Assembly (NCBI GenBank): GCA_016125405.1
Contig: WGLW01000002.1
Span: 1 to 58,648, forward strand
Source: Alphaproteobacteria bacterium
Lineage (GTDB): Bacteria > Pseudomonadota > Alphaproteobacteria > Caulobacterales > Hyphomonadaceae
Reading direction: 5' to 3'
Length of the DNA stretch: 58,648 bases
Positions 32,975 to 42,101 of this stretch are shown one piece after another. A program made the position numbers and the translations under genes. Every line of letters starts with the position of its first letter. The first letter of the stretch is position 1. Below the pieces are notes generated by a model, which worked only from the letters and a program-made list of their open reading frames with translations, searched no databases and was not told where the DNA came from.

Positions 32975-34486
32975 ATGGCTCAGGCGTCGGCTGTCGCGGA
33001 CCGTTCACCAGCCCGGTCGCCAAAGACCGAACATTTCGACGTGCTGATTGTCGGCGCAGGAATATCCGGCGTCGGCGGCGCCTGGCACCTCGCCACGCGA
33101 ATGCCGGGAACCAGTTTCGTCGTGCTGGAATCCCAGGAAAGCTTCGGCGGCACCTGGTTGACGCACAAATATCCGGGCATCCGCTCCGACAGCGATCTCT
33201 ACACGTTCGGCTACCGCTTCAAGCCCTGGGTCGGCGCGCCCATCGCATCGGCCGAGGAAATCCTGCGCTACATGGGCGAGGTGATCGACGAGAACGATCT
33301 GGGCCGCCACATCCGCTACGGGCACGAGATCAGGTCCGCCAGCTGGTCGGGCAAGGACAAGCTCTGGACTATCGAAGCCGTCCGCAAGGACACCGGCGAG
33401 GCGGCGCGCTTCACCGCGAACTTCCTCTGGATGTGCCAGGGCTATTACCGCCATTCCGAAGGCTACACGCCCGAATGGCCGGGCATGAAGAGCTTCAAGG
33501 GCCGCATTGTTCATCCGCAGACCTGGCCTGAAGACCTCGACTACAAGGACAAGCGCATTATCGTCATCGGATCCGGCGCCACGGCGGCGACACTGATCCC
33601 CTCGATCGCGAAGGCCTGCAAGCATGTCACCATGCTGCAGCGCTCGCCGACCTATTTCATTCCGGCCCGCAACGCGATCGATCTCGCCGACACGCTGCGG
33701 CAGCTCGATGTCGATGAAACCTGGATCCACGAAATCGTCCGGCGCAAAATCCTCTACGATCAGGACGAGTTCACCCGCCGCACGTTTGAAGAGCCCGAGG
33801 CGGCGCGCGAGGAGTTGCTTGCCGGCGTAAAAGCGTATCTTGGCGAGAACTTCGAGATCGAGCCGCATTTCTCGCCAAGCTACCGGCCCTGGCGCCAGCG
33901 CATCGCCTTTGTTCCGGACGGCGATCTCTTCATGGCGATCCGGTCCGGCAAGGCCTCCGTGGCGACCGACGAGATCGAACGCTTCACCGAAACCGGCATC
34001 CAGCTGAAATCCGGGAAGACGCTGGAGGCCGACATCATCGTCACGGCGACAGGCTTCAATCTCAATGTGCTCGGCGACATCGCCTTCAGCATCGACGGCA
34101 AGCCGCTGGATTTCGGGAAGACGGTCACCTATCGCGGCATGATGTTCACCGGCGTGCCGAACATGGTCTGGGTGTTCGGGTATTTCCGCGCCAGCTGGAC
34201 CTTGCGCGCCGATCTGATCGGCGACTTTGTCGTCCGTCTGCTCACCCACATGAAGGAGAAGGGCGCCCGTCAGGTCTCCGTCGCGCTTCGCCCGGAAGAC
34301 AGGGATATGCCGTTGTCGACCTGGATCGACCCGGAGAATTTCAATCCGGGCTATCTGATGCGCGGCATGCACCTGCTGCCGAAGCGCGGCGCCAAGCCGG
34401 AGTGGCAACACACGCAGGACTATTGGTCCGAGCGGAAGTCCCTGCCGGAAACCGATCTCGACGATCCGGCTTTCGTTTACGAATAG
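32975..34486 (+). CDS. Flavin-containing monooxygenase (Baeyer-Villiger type)
   Basis: A 503-residue NAD(P)H- and FAD-dependent monooxygenase. The N-terminal FAD Rossmann motif is GAGISGVGGAWHL, and the second nucleotide-binding motif is GSGATAATLIPSIA. The segment FKGRIVHPQTWP fits the Baeyer-Villiger fingerprint FxGxxxHxxxW(P/D). WLTHKYPGIRSDSDLY is also typical of class B flavoproteins. The substrate could be ketones, steroids or sulfides; this is not readable from the sequence. It begins the block that separates murB from ddl. A strong hairpin follows the gene. Confidence 0.92.
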   Translation: MAQASAVADRSPARSPKTEHFDVLIVGAGISGVGGAWHLATRMPGTSFVVLESQESFGGTWLTHKYPGIRSDSDLYTFGYRFKPWVGAPIASAEEILRYMGEVIDENDLGRHIRYGHEIRSASWSGKDKLWTIEAVRKDTGEAARFTANFLWMCQGYYRHSEGYTPEWPGMKSFKGRIVHPQTWPEDLDYKDKRIIVIGSGATAATLIPSIAKACKHVTMLQRSPTYFIPARNAIDLADTLRQLDVDETWIHEIVRRKILYDQDEFTRRTFEEPEAAREELLAGVKAYLGENFEIEPHFSPSYRPWRQRIAFVPDGDLFMAIRSGKASVATDEIERFTETGIQLKSGKTLEADIIVTATGFNLNVLGDIAFSIDGKPLDFGKTVTYRGMMFTGVPNMVWVFGYFRASWTLRADLIGDFVVRLLTHMKEKGARQVSVALRPEDRDMPLSTWIDPENFNPGYLMRGMHLLPKRGAKPEWQHTQDYWSERKSLPETDLDDPAFVYE

Positions 34487-34497
34487 GCGGAAAGCAA

Positions 34498-34525
34498 AGG
34501 CCCGGCGGATCGCTCCGCCGGGCCT
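34498..34525. terminator. Hairpin between convergent genes (terminator)
   Basis: A perfect 12-bp stem, AGGCCCGGCGGA (34498-34509) with TCCGCCGGGCCT (34514-34525), with a 4-nt loop lies between the monooxygenase gene and the convergent serine hydrolase gene. The U-tract is poor (CGTTCG). Confidence 0.55.
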
Positions 34526-34549
34526 CGTTCGTCAGGTTTTGCGTCGCCG

Positions 34550-35860
34550 CTATTTCTGCAGCGCGTCGTAGACGATCCTGGCGGAATCGCCGCGGAAATC
34601 GACGGCGCCCGGGCCGCCGCCGCCACGGCGCTGGATCATGCCGACAAAGCCGAGGTTGTTCTTGGCGTCGGCCCAGAACCATGACCCATCAATGCCGAAC
34701 CACCAGAAGGTGCCTTCCGGTTGCGGCGAGCGCGCATTGGTCGGCCCCGTGATGGCGCCGCCAAGGCCCCAGCCGCCGCCGCCCATCGCGCTCACGCCGT
34801 CAGGCAGGTGGTTCTTGAACATCATGTCCACCGTCTCGGCCTTCAGGATGCGATGGCCGTCGAGTTCGCCCTTGTTGAGCAGCATCTGCACGAAGCGCGC
34901 ATAGTCATGCGTCGTGGAGACGAGGCCGCCGCCGCCGGATTCCTCGTGGTCCGGCTTGAAGAAGTCGCGGTCCGGCAGGTCCGGATAATCGACCATCTTG
35001 CCGGTCTTGGGATCGCGCGTGATGACTTCGGCGAAGCGCGGGCGGTCCTTCTCGGTCAGCCAGAAGCCCGAATCGTTCATGCCCAGCGGCGTGAAGATGT
35101 TCTTCTTCAGGTACTCGCCGAACGTCATTCCCGAAATGCGTTCGACGATAGCGCCCTGCACATCGATGCCGATGGAGTAGGACCATTTTTCGCCCGGCTG
35201 GGCGAGCAGCGGAATTGCGGCGATGCGGTCGATCATCGCCTTGAAGTCCTTCTTGGTCATCGGGTTGTCGGCGATGAACATGCGGTCCGTCGGCGTGCGG
35301 TCCGAGAGGCCATAGCCGAGGCCCGCCGTGTGCGTGAACAGCTCCTGCATCGTCGCGGGGCGGTTGGCGTTCACGATGATCGGCTCGTGCGTTGTCGGAT
35401 CCTCGCCGGTGATGACCTTGAGGTTCGCGAATTCAGGCACGAACTTGGTCACCGGATCGTCCAGCTTCCACTTGCCCTGTTCGTAGAGCTGCATCATCGC
35501 GACGCCGGTGATCGGCTTGGACATGGAGCGGATGCGGAAGAGCGTGTTCGGCGTCATCGGCGGGCCGTCGAACGACTGGTTTCCGTAAACCTTGAAGTCG
35601 TCGAGCTTGCCGTCCTTGAACAGGGCGTATTGAACCCCTGTCACCTGACCCTTGTCGACGGCTTCCTTCATGCGGGCGTCGAGTTCGGCAAGTTTGTCGG
35701 GCGCAAACGCCTTCTGGTCGGCGACGACATTGGCCGGCGAGGGCCACGCCGCAGACGCAGACCCGCCGCCGCCGGCGCCGGTCGCGCAGGCGGCCAGCAC
35801 GCTGGCCAGGCCAGCCACCAGCCAGAATCTGGCTCGCCCGCTGAAGTTTCGATTGGACAT
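34550..35860 (-). CDS. Serine hydrolase / beta-lactamase-fold lipoprotein, paralogue A
   Basis: A 436-residue lipoprotein (lipobox LAAC, Cys25) with a Gly/Ala/Pro-rich linker and a beta-lactamase-related (PF00144, EstB/class C type) domain from about residue 55. The SxxK motif is S112-M-S-K115 in RIRSMSKPITGV. A Tyr-containing second motif (KWSYSIGIDVQG) and a Gly-rich late segment (GGGGWGLGG) follow. It is probably an esterase, D-Ala peptidase or similar envelope hydrolase. It shares about 69 of 73 identical bases with paralogue B around the motif region (35452-35524). Confidence 0.9.
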   Translation of the reverse strand: MSNRNFSGRARFWLVAGLASVLAACATGAGGGGSASAAWPSPANVVADQKAFAPDKLAELDARMKEAVDKGQVTGVQYALFKDGKLDDFKVYGNQSFDGPPMTPNTLFRIRSMSKPITGVAMMQLYEQGKWKLDDPVTKFVPEFANLKVITGEDPTTHEPIIVNANRPATMQELFTHTAGLGYGLSDRTPTDRMFIADNPMTKKDFKAMIDRIAAIPLLAQPGEKWSYSIGIDVQGAIVERISGMTFGEYLKKNIFTPLGMNDSGFWLTEKDRPRFAEVITRDPKTGKMVDYPDLPDRDFFKPDHEESGGGGLVSTTHDYARFVQMLLNKGELDGHRILKAETVDMMFKNHLPDGVSAMGGGGWGLGGAITGPTNARSPQPEGTFWWFGIDGSWFWADAKNNLGFVGMIQRRGGGGPGAVDFRGDSARIVYDALQK

Positions 35861-35929
35861 CTAAGGATGCTCCCTTTGCGTTATGGATCGTCACAGGCGG
35901 CTGTATCCACCGCTTGTGAAAGTCGGTCG

Positions 35930-36661
35930 TTACTGGTCGGGCCCGGGCCGGATCCAGTCGTAGGTAAAGTCCGGAAGCCTGTCCTGAAGCGCGTTGTCGA
36001 CGAGCTTCGCGGCGTTGTAGCTGGCGCTCTTGGCTGTCCGGTTCAGCGCGGCTTCGGCCTGGAAGTCCGGCAAGGTCTTCATCAGGTCGACCATCATGTC
36101 GCGAAACGGGGAATAGCCGTTCTGCAGCGTGCTGTGCTGCGCTTCCGGGTAAAGCTTGCTGGCGACGAACTGCTCCACGCGTGCCTTCGCCGTAGGGCCA
36201 CAGGAAGCGAACACCCAGAGTTTGCGCATCTGGTCATTGCCGGCCATCCAGTAGGCATTGAGGTTCCGCTTCGAGGCGAACAGGTCCACAACGCCGCGGC
36301 CTTCGGACGTGACGCTCACATTGAGCGGCTCCTTGTTGTCCGCCTCCACCGTAACAGCGCCCGGCGCGGCGTTCAGCTCCGCCAGCAGGTCCTCTTCGTC
36401 CGGCGTCAGGGTGTGATCCGCGAGCAGGTATGTAACGAGCTGGATTCCGTCCGCCTCGCCCAGCGGACCGGCGCCGAGTTTCACGAGACGGTCGAACGTG
36501 TCGGCATTGGCGATCACGGCTTTCCCGTCGAGCGCCGGCGCCGATGGCGGTTCAGCGAAAGCGCCCGGCGCCGCAAGCGCGGCGAGACCGACAGCTGCGA
36601 GCGCCGAGGAAACGCCGGTGCGGGCGGAACAGGTTTGTGCGTTCCGCCCGTCCACGGTCAT
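35930..36661 (-). CDS. Hypothetical exported protein between two serine hydrolase genes
   Basis: A 243-residue protein with a signal peptide (start MTVDGRNAQTC, hydrophobic stretch about 15-38, likely cleavage at AFA-E). The mature protein is acidic and helical, with a conserved-looking Trp/Tyr core (NLNAYWMAGNDQMRK) and a C-terminal helix rich in Ala/Leu. No domain is recognised. The ATG at 36661 overlaps the stop of the upstream serine hydrolase (ATGA), so translation is coupled, and the other paralogue follows 69 bp downstream. A role with the hydrolases is inference. Confidence 0.7.
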   Translation of the reverse strand: MTVDGRNAQTCSARTGVSSALAAVGLAALAAPGAFAEPPSAPALDGKAVIANADTFDRLVKLGAGPLGEADGIQLVTYLLADHTLTPDEEDLLAELNAAPGAVTVEADNKEPLNVSVTSEGRGVVDLFASKRNLNAYWMAGNDQMRKLWVFASCGPTAKARVEQFVASKLYPEAQHSTLQNGYSPFRDMMVDLMKTLPDFQAEAALNRTAKSASYNAAKLVDNALQDRLPDFTYDWIRPGPDQ

Positions 36662-38085
36662 TGCGCCTTCGCGGGCTCCGCCGGGGCGCCCCCGCTGGCC
36701 GGCGCGGAGAGCGCCGAATAGACCAGCTTCGCCGACTCGTTGCGGTAGTTCATGGCGTCGGGCCGCGCGCCACCCATGCTCTGGATCATGCCGATGAAGA
36801 AGAGGTCGTTGACCGGGTCGATCCAGAACCACGTGCCCGCAGCGCCGCCCCAGTAGAACGTGCCCTTGCCATAGGGATTCTGGCCGGCGGCGGGGTCGGT
36901 GTAGACCGCGAAGTCGAGACCGAAGCCGACGCCCGGCAAGCCCGGATTGGCGTTGGTGCCGTCGCTGTAAAGGCGAAGGTCGCCGATATGGTTCTGCGTC
37001 ATCAGGTCGATGGTTTCAGGTTTCAGCACGCGGTTGCCGCCCAGTTCGCCTTTCTGCAGGAACATTTCGCAGAGGCGCGCATAATCGTGCGTCGAGGAGA
37101 CTAGGCCGCCGCCGCCGGATTCGAGGCGGTTGGGATCGGTGAAGCCGGGACGGTCGGGCCGGTCCGGATTGGCGACCAGTTTTCCTTCGGTCTTGTCCCA
37201 GTGATAGACGTCGGTGAAGCGGGACACTTTGTCGGGCGCCACGTAGAAGGCCGTGTCGTTCATTCCCAGCGGCGTGAGGACGTGTTCCTTCAGGTAGTCG
37301 CCGAATTTCTGGCCCGACAGTTTCTGAACCAGATAGCCCTGAATATCGACGGCCACCGAATACGACCACCGCGTGCCCGGCTCATAGAGCAGGGGAATGC
37401 TCGAGACCTTCTGCATCAGTTCGTCGAGGTCTTTCGAGGCCAGCACGCCCTCGTCGCGGAACGCCTTGTTCACGGGATCGTCGCCCGAGAGGCCGTAGCC
37501 GAAGCCGGCTGTGTGGGTCATCAGCTCCCGCATCGTCGGCGGGCGCTTGGGCGTCGCCAGCACCGGCTTGCCCGACTTGTCGAGCACCGGCTTGCCGTCC
37601 TTCCAGGTCAGCTCGCGCAGGTTGGCGAGTTCCGGCGCGTACTTCGTGACCGGATCGTCGAGCTGCCATTTGCCCTGTTCGTAGAGCTGCATCATGGCGA
37701 CGCCGGTGATCGGCTTGGACATCGAATAGATCCGGAAGAGCGAATCCTGCGTCATCGGCCGGTCGCCGCCGGCAAGACCGTAAGCCTTGAACTGGGCGAC
37801 GTCGCCGTCCTTGACCAGGATGGTCACCATGCCGGCGACGTCGTGGTCGGCGACCGACTTCGACATGCGGGCGTCGAGCGCCGCAAGGCCGTCGGCCGTA
37901 AAGCCCAGCTTGCCGGGATCGGCGACGGCGGCGGCGGGCCAGGCCTGATTGTCGGAGGGCTTGGCCGCGGCTTCCGCGGCCGGGGTCGCCGGGATTGTCG
38001 GCGTCTTGTTGCAGCCCGCGGCGGCCAGCGCCAATACCGATGCTGCGGCCAGCCAGGCGCGCGCGCCCAGTGTGATGGTCCTCAT
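36658..38085 (-). CDS. Serine hydrolase / beta-lactamase-fold lipoprotein, paralogue B
   Basis: A 475-residue lipoprotein (lipobox AAGC, Cys25) of the same PF00144 family as the gene at 34550-35860. The SxxK motif is S121-M-S-K124 in RIYSMSKPITGVA, with RWSYSVAVDIQG as the likely second motif and a late Trp/Gly-rich GGAAGTWFWIDPVN. The ATG at 38085 has a GGGGAGA ribosome binding site; an upstream in-frame extension lacks a signal peptide. It heads a three-gene minus-strand operon. Confidence 0.9.
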   Translation of the reverse strand: MRTITLGARAWLAAASVLALAAAGCNKTPTIPATPAAEAAAKPSDNQAWPAAAVADPGKLGFTADGLAALDARMSKSVADHDVAGMVTILVKDGDVAQFKAYGLAGGDRPMTQDSLFRIYSMSKPITGVAMMQLYEQGKWQLDDPVTKYAPELANLRELTWKDGKPVLDKSGKPVLATPKRPPTMRELMTHTAGFGYGLSGDDPVNKAFRDEGVLASKDLDELMQKVSSIPLLYEPGTRWSYSVAVDIQGYLVQKLSGQKFGDYLKEHVLTPLGMNDTAFYVAPDKVSRFTDVYHWDKTEGKLVANPDRPDRPGFTDPNRLESGGGGLVSSTHDYARLCEMFLQKGELGGNRVLKPETIDLMTQNHIGDLRLYSDGTNANPGLPGVGFGLDFAVYTDPAAGQNPYGKGTFYWGGAAGTWFWIDPVNDLFFIGMIQSMGGARPDAMNYRNESAKLVYSALSAPASGGAPAEPAKAQ

Positions 38086-38299
38086 GGTCGTCTCCCCTTG
38101 ATACGCGTCTTTTTGTAGGTTTGGCGGCACCATAATCGTGTTTTCCGTGCACCGCCAAGACACTGGCGGTTGACGATGCCGCGAGCCAGGGTGCCCGGAA
38201 TGAAGGCGCCGGCAGGCCTGCGCCGGCCGGTTTGAGAACAAATTGCAAATCTCCCGACCGGGGCTAGGCTGCCCGTTCCCTGATCAACGCGTGCGCCCG

Positions 38300-38719
38300 A
38301 TGTCCGAGACCAGCGCCAGACCTCCAGAGCCGCCGAACGCGGGCGGCGCATTCCGACCGCTCTACCTGGCGGCCGGGCTGGTTTTCGTTGCGCTGGGCAT
38401 AGCGGGCTACATCCTGCCGGTGATGCCGGGCACGGTGTTCCTGATCCTTGCAGCAGGATGTTTCGCCCGATCATCTCCGAGACTGGAGCACTGGCTGGTC
38501 ACCCACCCGAAGCTCGGCCCCACCGTGGTCGCCTGGCGCAAGACTGGCGCGATCCCCCGGCCCATCAAGCTCGTCGCCATCATCTCCATGGCGATCTCCA
38601 TGACCCTAGTCTGCCTCTCCCCGGCGCCGGTCTGGGTGGACTGGCTGGTGGCGGCGATTCTCGTCGGCTCGGCGTTGTTCGTCGGGACCCGACCGGCAGG
38701 TCCGCGCACTGCCGGTTAG
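38300..38719 (+). CDS. DUF454 (YbaN-like) inner-membrane protein
   Basis: A 139-residue membrane protein of the DUF454 family. It has a polar start, a first hydrophobic pair (about 22-55, including the family motif GIAGYILPVMPGTVFLILAA), the conserved segment CFARSSPRLEHWLVTHP, and a second pair of helices (about 85-130). Its molecular function is unknown. It overlaps the convergent HAD gene by 4 nt at the stop codons. Confidence 0.88.
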   Translation: MSETSARPPEPPNAGGAFRPLYLAAGLVFVALGIAGYILPVMPGTVFLILAAGCFARSSPRLEHWLVTHPKLGPTVVAWRKTGAIPRPIKLVAIISMAISMTLVCLSPAPVWVDWLVAAILVGSALFVGTRPAGPRTAG

Positions 38720-39411
38720 GACAGGTCCCCGAGCCAACCGGAAAGTTCCCGCAGGCTCCCCAGCGTCCGGAAACGAGGATGGTTCACAGGCGTCTCCGCC
38801 GCTTCGTGCGCCCATACGAGGGGATAGGGCACGAGCGCCGCCCAGCCGCCGGCCTCCAGCATCGGAAGGATATCTGATCTTACCGAATTGCCGGCCATCA
38901 CCGCGTGATCCACGGACCCGCCATGCCGCGCGAATGTTCGGGCATAGGTCTCTGGCGTTTTTTCGCTGACGATTTCGACGCCGGAAAAATGCGATCCGAG
39001 GCCCGATGCTGCGAGCTTGCTTTCCTGGTGGAAGAGATCGCCCTTCGTGATGAGGATCAGGCGAGCGGCTTGCGCCAGCTCCTTGAGCGCGTCCTCAACG
39101 CCCTCGAGTGGTTCGACCGGATGGGTCATCATTTCGCGACCGAATCCCAGTATCTCCCTGATTGCCGTCGCCGCGATTTTCGAATTGCTGAGCGTGAGCG
39201 CAGTTTCAAGCATGGAGAGCGTGAAGCCCTTTGCGCCGTAACCATAAGTCGCAAGGTTGTGGCGCTCGACCTCCGCCAGTTTGGCCTCGATGACTTCGGC
39301 GTCGGCAAACTCGGCCAGCAGATCGTTGAAGCGCTGGTGCGTCAGCCGGAACACTGGCTCGTTGTGCCAGAGCGTGTCGTCTGCATCGATGCCGACCAGG
39401 GAAAGGGGCAT
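38716..39411 (-). CDS. HAD family hydrolase
   Basis: A 231-residue HAD-superfamily phosphatase-like protein. Motif I is DADDTLW (nucleophile Asp8 and acid/base Asp10), motif II is in LILITKGDLF (Thr), motif III Lys is near SEKTPETY, and motif IV-type acidic residues occur in VMAGNSVRSDILP, where the usual GD is replaced by GN. The helical cap is between about 20 and 90. It may be a phosphoglycolate-type or nucleotide phosphatase; the substrate is unknown. It lies in the murB-ddl block. Confidence 0.85.
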   Translation of the reverse strand: MPLSLVGIDADDTLWHNEPVFRLTHQRFNDLLAEFADAEVIEAKLAEVERHNLATYGYGAKGFTLSMLETALTLSNSKIAATAIREILGFGREMMTHPVEPLEGVEDALKELAQAARLILITKGDLFHQESKLAASGLGSHFSGVEIVSEKTPETYARTFARHGGSVDHAVMAGNSVRSDILPMLEAGGWAALVPYPLVWAHEAAETPVNHPRFRTLGSLRELSGWLGDLS

Positions 39412-39465
39412 AGGGTCTCCGCGAGAGGGGGGAATACCGCCCGTCTCGCGGAATGAAAACCCTCG

Positions 39466-40071
39466 CTACTGTTTCGGCGCAGCCGCGCCCAGCATCGCCT
39501 GCAACTGCTTCAGCGCTTCGACCTGCTCTGGCGGAAGGGCGACCGGCTCGCAGCGGCTGTCGGTGTTCTGGATCGCCTTGGCCATTACTGGCGTGATCGG
39601 GATCGGGGAGCAGCCGTGTGTTTGCTCGCAGATCATGTCGAACTTTTTCGCCGGTGCGTGGCAGGAGAGGCAGTTGCCGCCAAACCGGTTGACCACCTCC
39701 GTCGAGCCGTGGACGTGGATGGTCGTGGTCTTGCCGGTCACCGTGAGTTCGAAGAACTCCCAGTCGTTGGTTTCCGGGCTGTAGCCGGCTTCTCGTTTCA
39801 CCATGGCTTCGGTCGGCACGAGCTGAACGACGGAACCAACGGGGTAAGAGCTGCTTGAAGCTTCGGCGGCCTTAACGGTGGCGTCGACATCGCCGAGGAG
39901 GTTGCCGACATAGTAGCCGCGCACCGGCTTGAGATCGCGGATGCAGTCGAAGCTGGCGTCCGTCACCGTCACCTTGCGGGTGGAATTACCGGCATCCTGA
40001 GCAGAACTGGACAGGCCAAGGACAGATGCGGCTCCCAGCGCTGCGAGAAGGCGAAATGGCGAAAGTTTCAT
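39466..40071 (-). CDS. Exported c-type haem protein, cytochrome P460-like
   Basis: A 201-residue exported protein (signal peptide about 1-24, cleavage near SSA-Q). It has a CxxCH haem site (CLSCH) near residue 135. The preceding segment YPVGSVVQLVPTEAM...REAGYSPETNDWEFFELTV resembles the beta-rich P460 fold, in which one CxxCH lies near the C-terminus. Two further Cys (ICEQTHGC) lie after it. P460 proteins oxidise hydroxylamine or bind NO, but that function is not shown here. It is divergent from ddl. Confidence 0.7.
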   Translation of the reverse strand: MKLSPFRLLAALGAASVLGLSSSAQDAGNSTRKVTVTDASFDCIRDLKPVRGYYVGNLLGDVDATVKAAEASSSSYPVGSVVQLVPTEAMVKREAGYSPETNDWEFFELTVTGKTTTIHVHGSTEVVNRFGGNCLSCHAPAKKFDMICEQTHGCSPIPITPVMAKAIQNTDSRCEPVALPPEQVEALKQLQAMLGAAAPKQ

Positions 40072-40284
40072 ATGAGTCCCCTCGGTCCACGATTACATGG
40101 CGTAGGACCAGCGCGGCTCCCGCGTCAATCGGGTGCAAGCAGGCGCCGCCGGGGCGGCGCGTATCATTTCTTGATGTCGCCGCGATGCCGCCGCTTTGCC
40201 GGGCAAAACGAACACGGATATGCCAATCGGCGGTAGGCCGCCGGTAATCTGTCTGGCGCAAGGCTGTGCCGAAGGAGCAATGAC

Positions 40285-41193
40285 ATGACCCGCGTCGCCG
40301 TCATCATGGGAGGTTGGTCCTCCGAGCGTCAGGTGTCGCTTTCCTCTGGTAAGGGCATGGCCGAAGCGGCGCGGCAGGCAGGTTTCGACGTGGTCGAGAT
40401 CGACGCCAAGCGGACGCTGTCACAGCAATTGCTCGAGGCGCGGCCCGACGTTGCGCTCAACGCGCTGCACGGGCCGTGGGGGGAGGACGGCTGCGTGCAG
40501 GGGCTGCTGGAAATCCTCGCCATTCCCTACACGCACTCGGGCGTGCTGGCCTCGGCCCTGGCGATGGACAAGGACAAGACCCGCGCAATCTATGCCCAGC
40601 ATGGCATCGATATCGCCAAGGGCGGGGCGTACGACGTCAAGGATCTGGCGCGCGAGCACATAATGGCCCCGCCCTATGTGATCAAACCGATCGCCGAGGG
40701 CTCCAGTTTCGGGGTGTTCATCGTCCGGGAAGGGGCCAACCGGCCGCCGAAGGAATTGGTGGACGGAACCTGGACGTTCGGGGACCAGGCCCTGGTCGAG
40801 GAATTCATTCCGGGTAGGGAACTGACGGTCGGTGTCATGGGCGATCGACCCATGGGGGTGACCGAAATTGTGCCGTTAAGAGAGTATTACGATTTTGCCG
40901 CCAAATACGAAGCTGGTGGATCGCGCCACGTCATCCCCGCTGACCTGCCGGCAAAGGTGACTGAAGCAGCGCTTGCGGCGTCGCTGAAGGCTCATCAGGC
41001 GTTGGGTTGCCGGGGCGTGTCGCGATCGGACTTCCGATACGACGATGCGACGGGCCGACTGGTGATACTCGAAACCAATACGCAGCCGGGCATGACCCCT
41101 ACCTCGCTCATCCCGGAGCAGGCTGCGCATATTGGCTATGATTATCCCTCACTCGTTCGCTGGATGATCGAGGACGCTTCCTGTCCCCGTTAG
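40285..41193 (+). CDS. ddl: D-alanine-D-alanine ligase
   Basis: Ddl (302 residues) joins two D-alanines with ATP. ATP-grasp features are the start [19 protein letters not shown], the [11 protein letters not shown] segment, the [18 protein letters not shown] grasp region and the metal-binding [18 protein letters not shown] near the C-terminus. It supplies MurF. A GGAG ribosome binding site precedes the ATG, and ftsQ follows after 22 bp. Confidence 0.96.
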   Translation: MTRVAVIMGGWSSERQVSLSSGKGMAEAARQAGFDVVEIDAKRTLSQQLLEARPDVALNALHGPWGEDGCVQGLLEILAIPYTHSGVLASALAMDKDKTRAIYAQHGIDIAKGGAYDVKDLAREHIMAPPYVIKPIAEGSSFGVFIVREGANRPPKELVDGTWTFGDQALVEEFIPGRELTVGVMGDRPMGVTEIVPLREYYDFAAKYEAGGSRHVIPADLPAKVTEAALAASLKAHQALGCRGVSRSDFRYDDATGRLVILETNTQPGMTPTSLIPEQAAHIGYDYPSLVRWMIEDASCPR

Positions 41194-41215
41194 CCTGCCG
41201 CCGAGGTATGAGTGC

Positions 41216-42097
41216 ATGGCCAAGGTAAAGCCCCGCATCAAGGCCGCGCCCGCGCGCGATGAAGACGAAGATGAAGCGCCGCCGCCGGCCCTGAGGCCCG
41301 GCCGGCCGATGCCGTATTCCGGCGCCTGGCTGCGCGAAAAGATCGCGACTTACGCGTTCGGCACGATCGTGTGCGGCGCCGCGATGATTACGGCGGCTGC
41401 CTGGATGGGCGGTTCGCTTGGTTCGTTCGGCAAGCGCATGGACGCCGGCATGGGCGTGATCATGCACGCAGCCGGCCTCAGCGTGGACAAGATCCAGATC
41501 GTCGGGCTCGAGCCACTGGTCGAGCAGCGCGCGCGCGAGGCAGCCGGCATCCAGGTTGGCACGAGCATGCTTTCGGCCGATCCCTATCTGATCAAGAAGC
41601 GCATCGAGAAGGTCGACGCCGTCGGCGGGGTGAGCGTTCATCGCCTTTGGCCGGACCAGATCACCATCATCGCGGAGACCCGACAGCCCGTGGCTCTGTG
41701 GCAGGACCAGGGCGACTGGCGGGTCATCGACCAGCACGGCAAGACTTTCGCTCGCGTCGATCCTGACGACTATCTGCATCTGCCCCGCATCACGGGCAGG
41801 GATGGCGCACAGGCGGCGGCGGGCCTGCTCGCGACAATTGCCGAATACCCCGACCTCCGCGGACGCATCGATACCGCCCAGCGCGTCGGTGGCCGGCGCT
41901 GGGACGTTAAATTCAAGGGCGGCGTTGAAGTCGCCCTGCCGGAAGATGCGCATCTGAAGGACGCGCTCACCTCCCTGAATCTGCTGGAAGACCGTAACCG
42001 GCTGCTCGAACTGCCGTTGACGCGCATCGATGCGCGTGACCCCGACCGGTTCGCGCTGCGTCCAACCCCCGGCGCTCCTTCATCCAGGGGGGCCTGA
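41216..42097 (+). CDS. ftsQ: Cell division protein FtsQ
   Basis: FtsQ (293 residues) is a bitopic divisome scaffold. It has a Pro/charged cytoplasmic start (about 1-45), a transmembrane segment (about 48-68), a POTRA domain (about 85-155, with VDKIQIVGLEPL) and the FtsQ beta domain. It bridges early and late division proteins. It lies 22 bp after ddl and 4 bp before ftsA. Confidence 0.93.
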   Translation: MAKVKPRIKAAPARDEDEDEAPPPALRPGRPMPYSGAWLREKIATYAFGTIVCGAAMITAAAWMGGSLGSFGKRMDAGMGVIMHAAGLSVDKIQIVGLEPLVEQRAREAAGIQVGTSMLSADPYLIKKRIEKVDAVGGVSVHRLWPDQITIIAETRQPVALWQDQGDWRVIDQHGKTFARVDPDDYLHLPRITGRDGAQAAAGLLATIAEYPDLRGRIDTAQRVGGRRWDVKFKGGVEVALPEDAHLKDALTSLNLLEDRNRLLELPLTRIDARDPDRFALRPTPGAPSSRGA

Positions 42098-42101
42098 CCT
42101 G

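Noticed and set aside
34721-36721. A 666-codon open frame antisense to the serine hydrolase operon
   Set aside because: Same reason: it mirrors conserved genes and has no recognisable motif or ribosome binding site.
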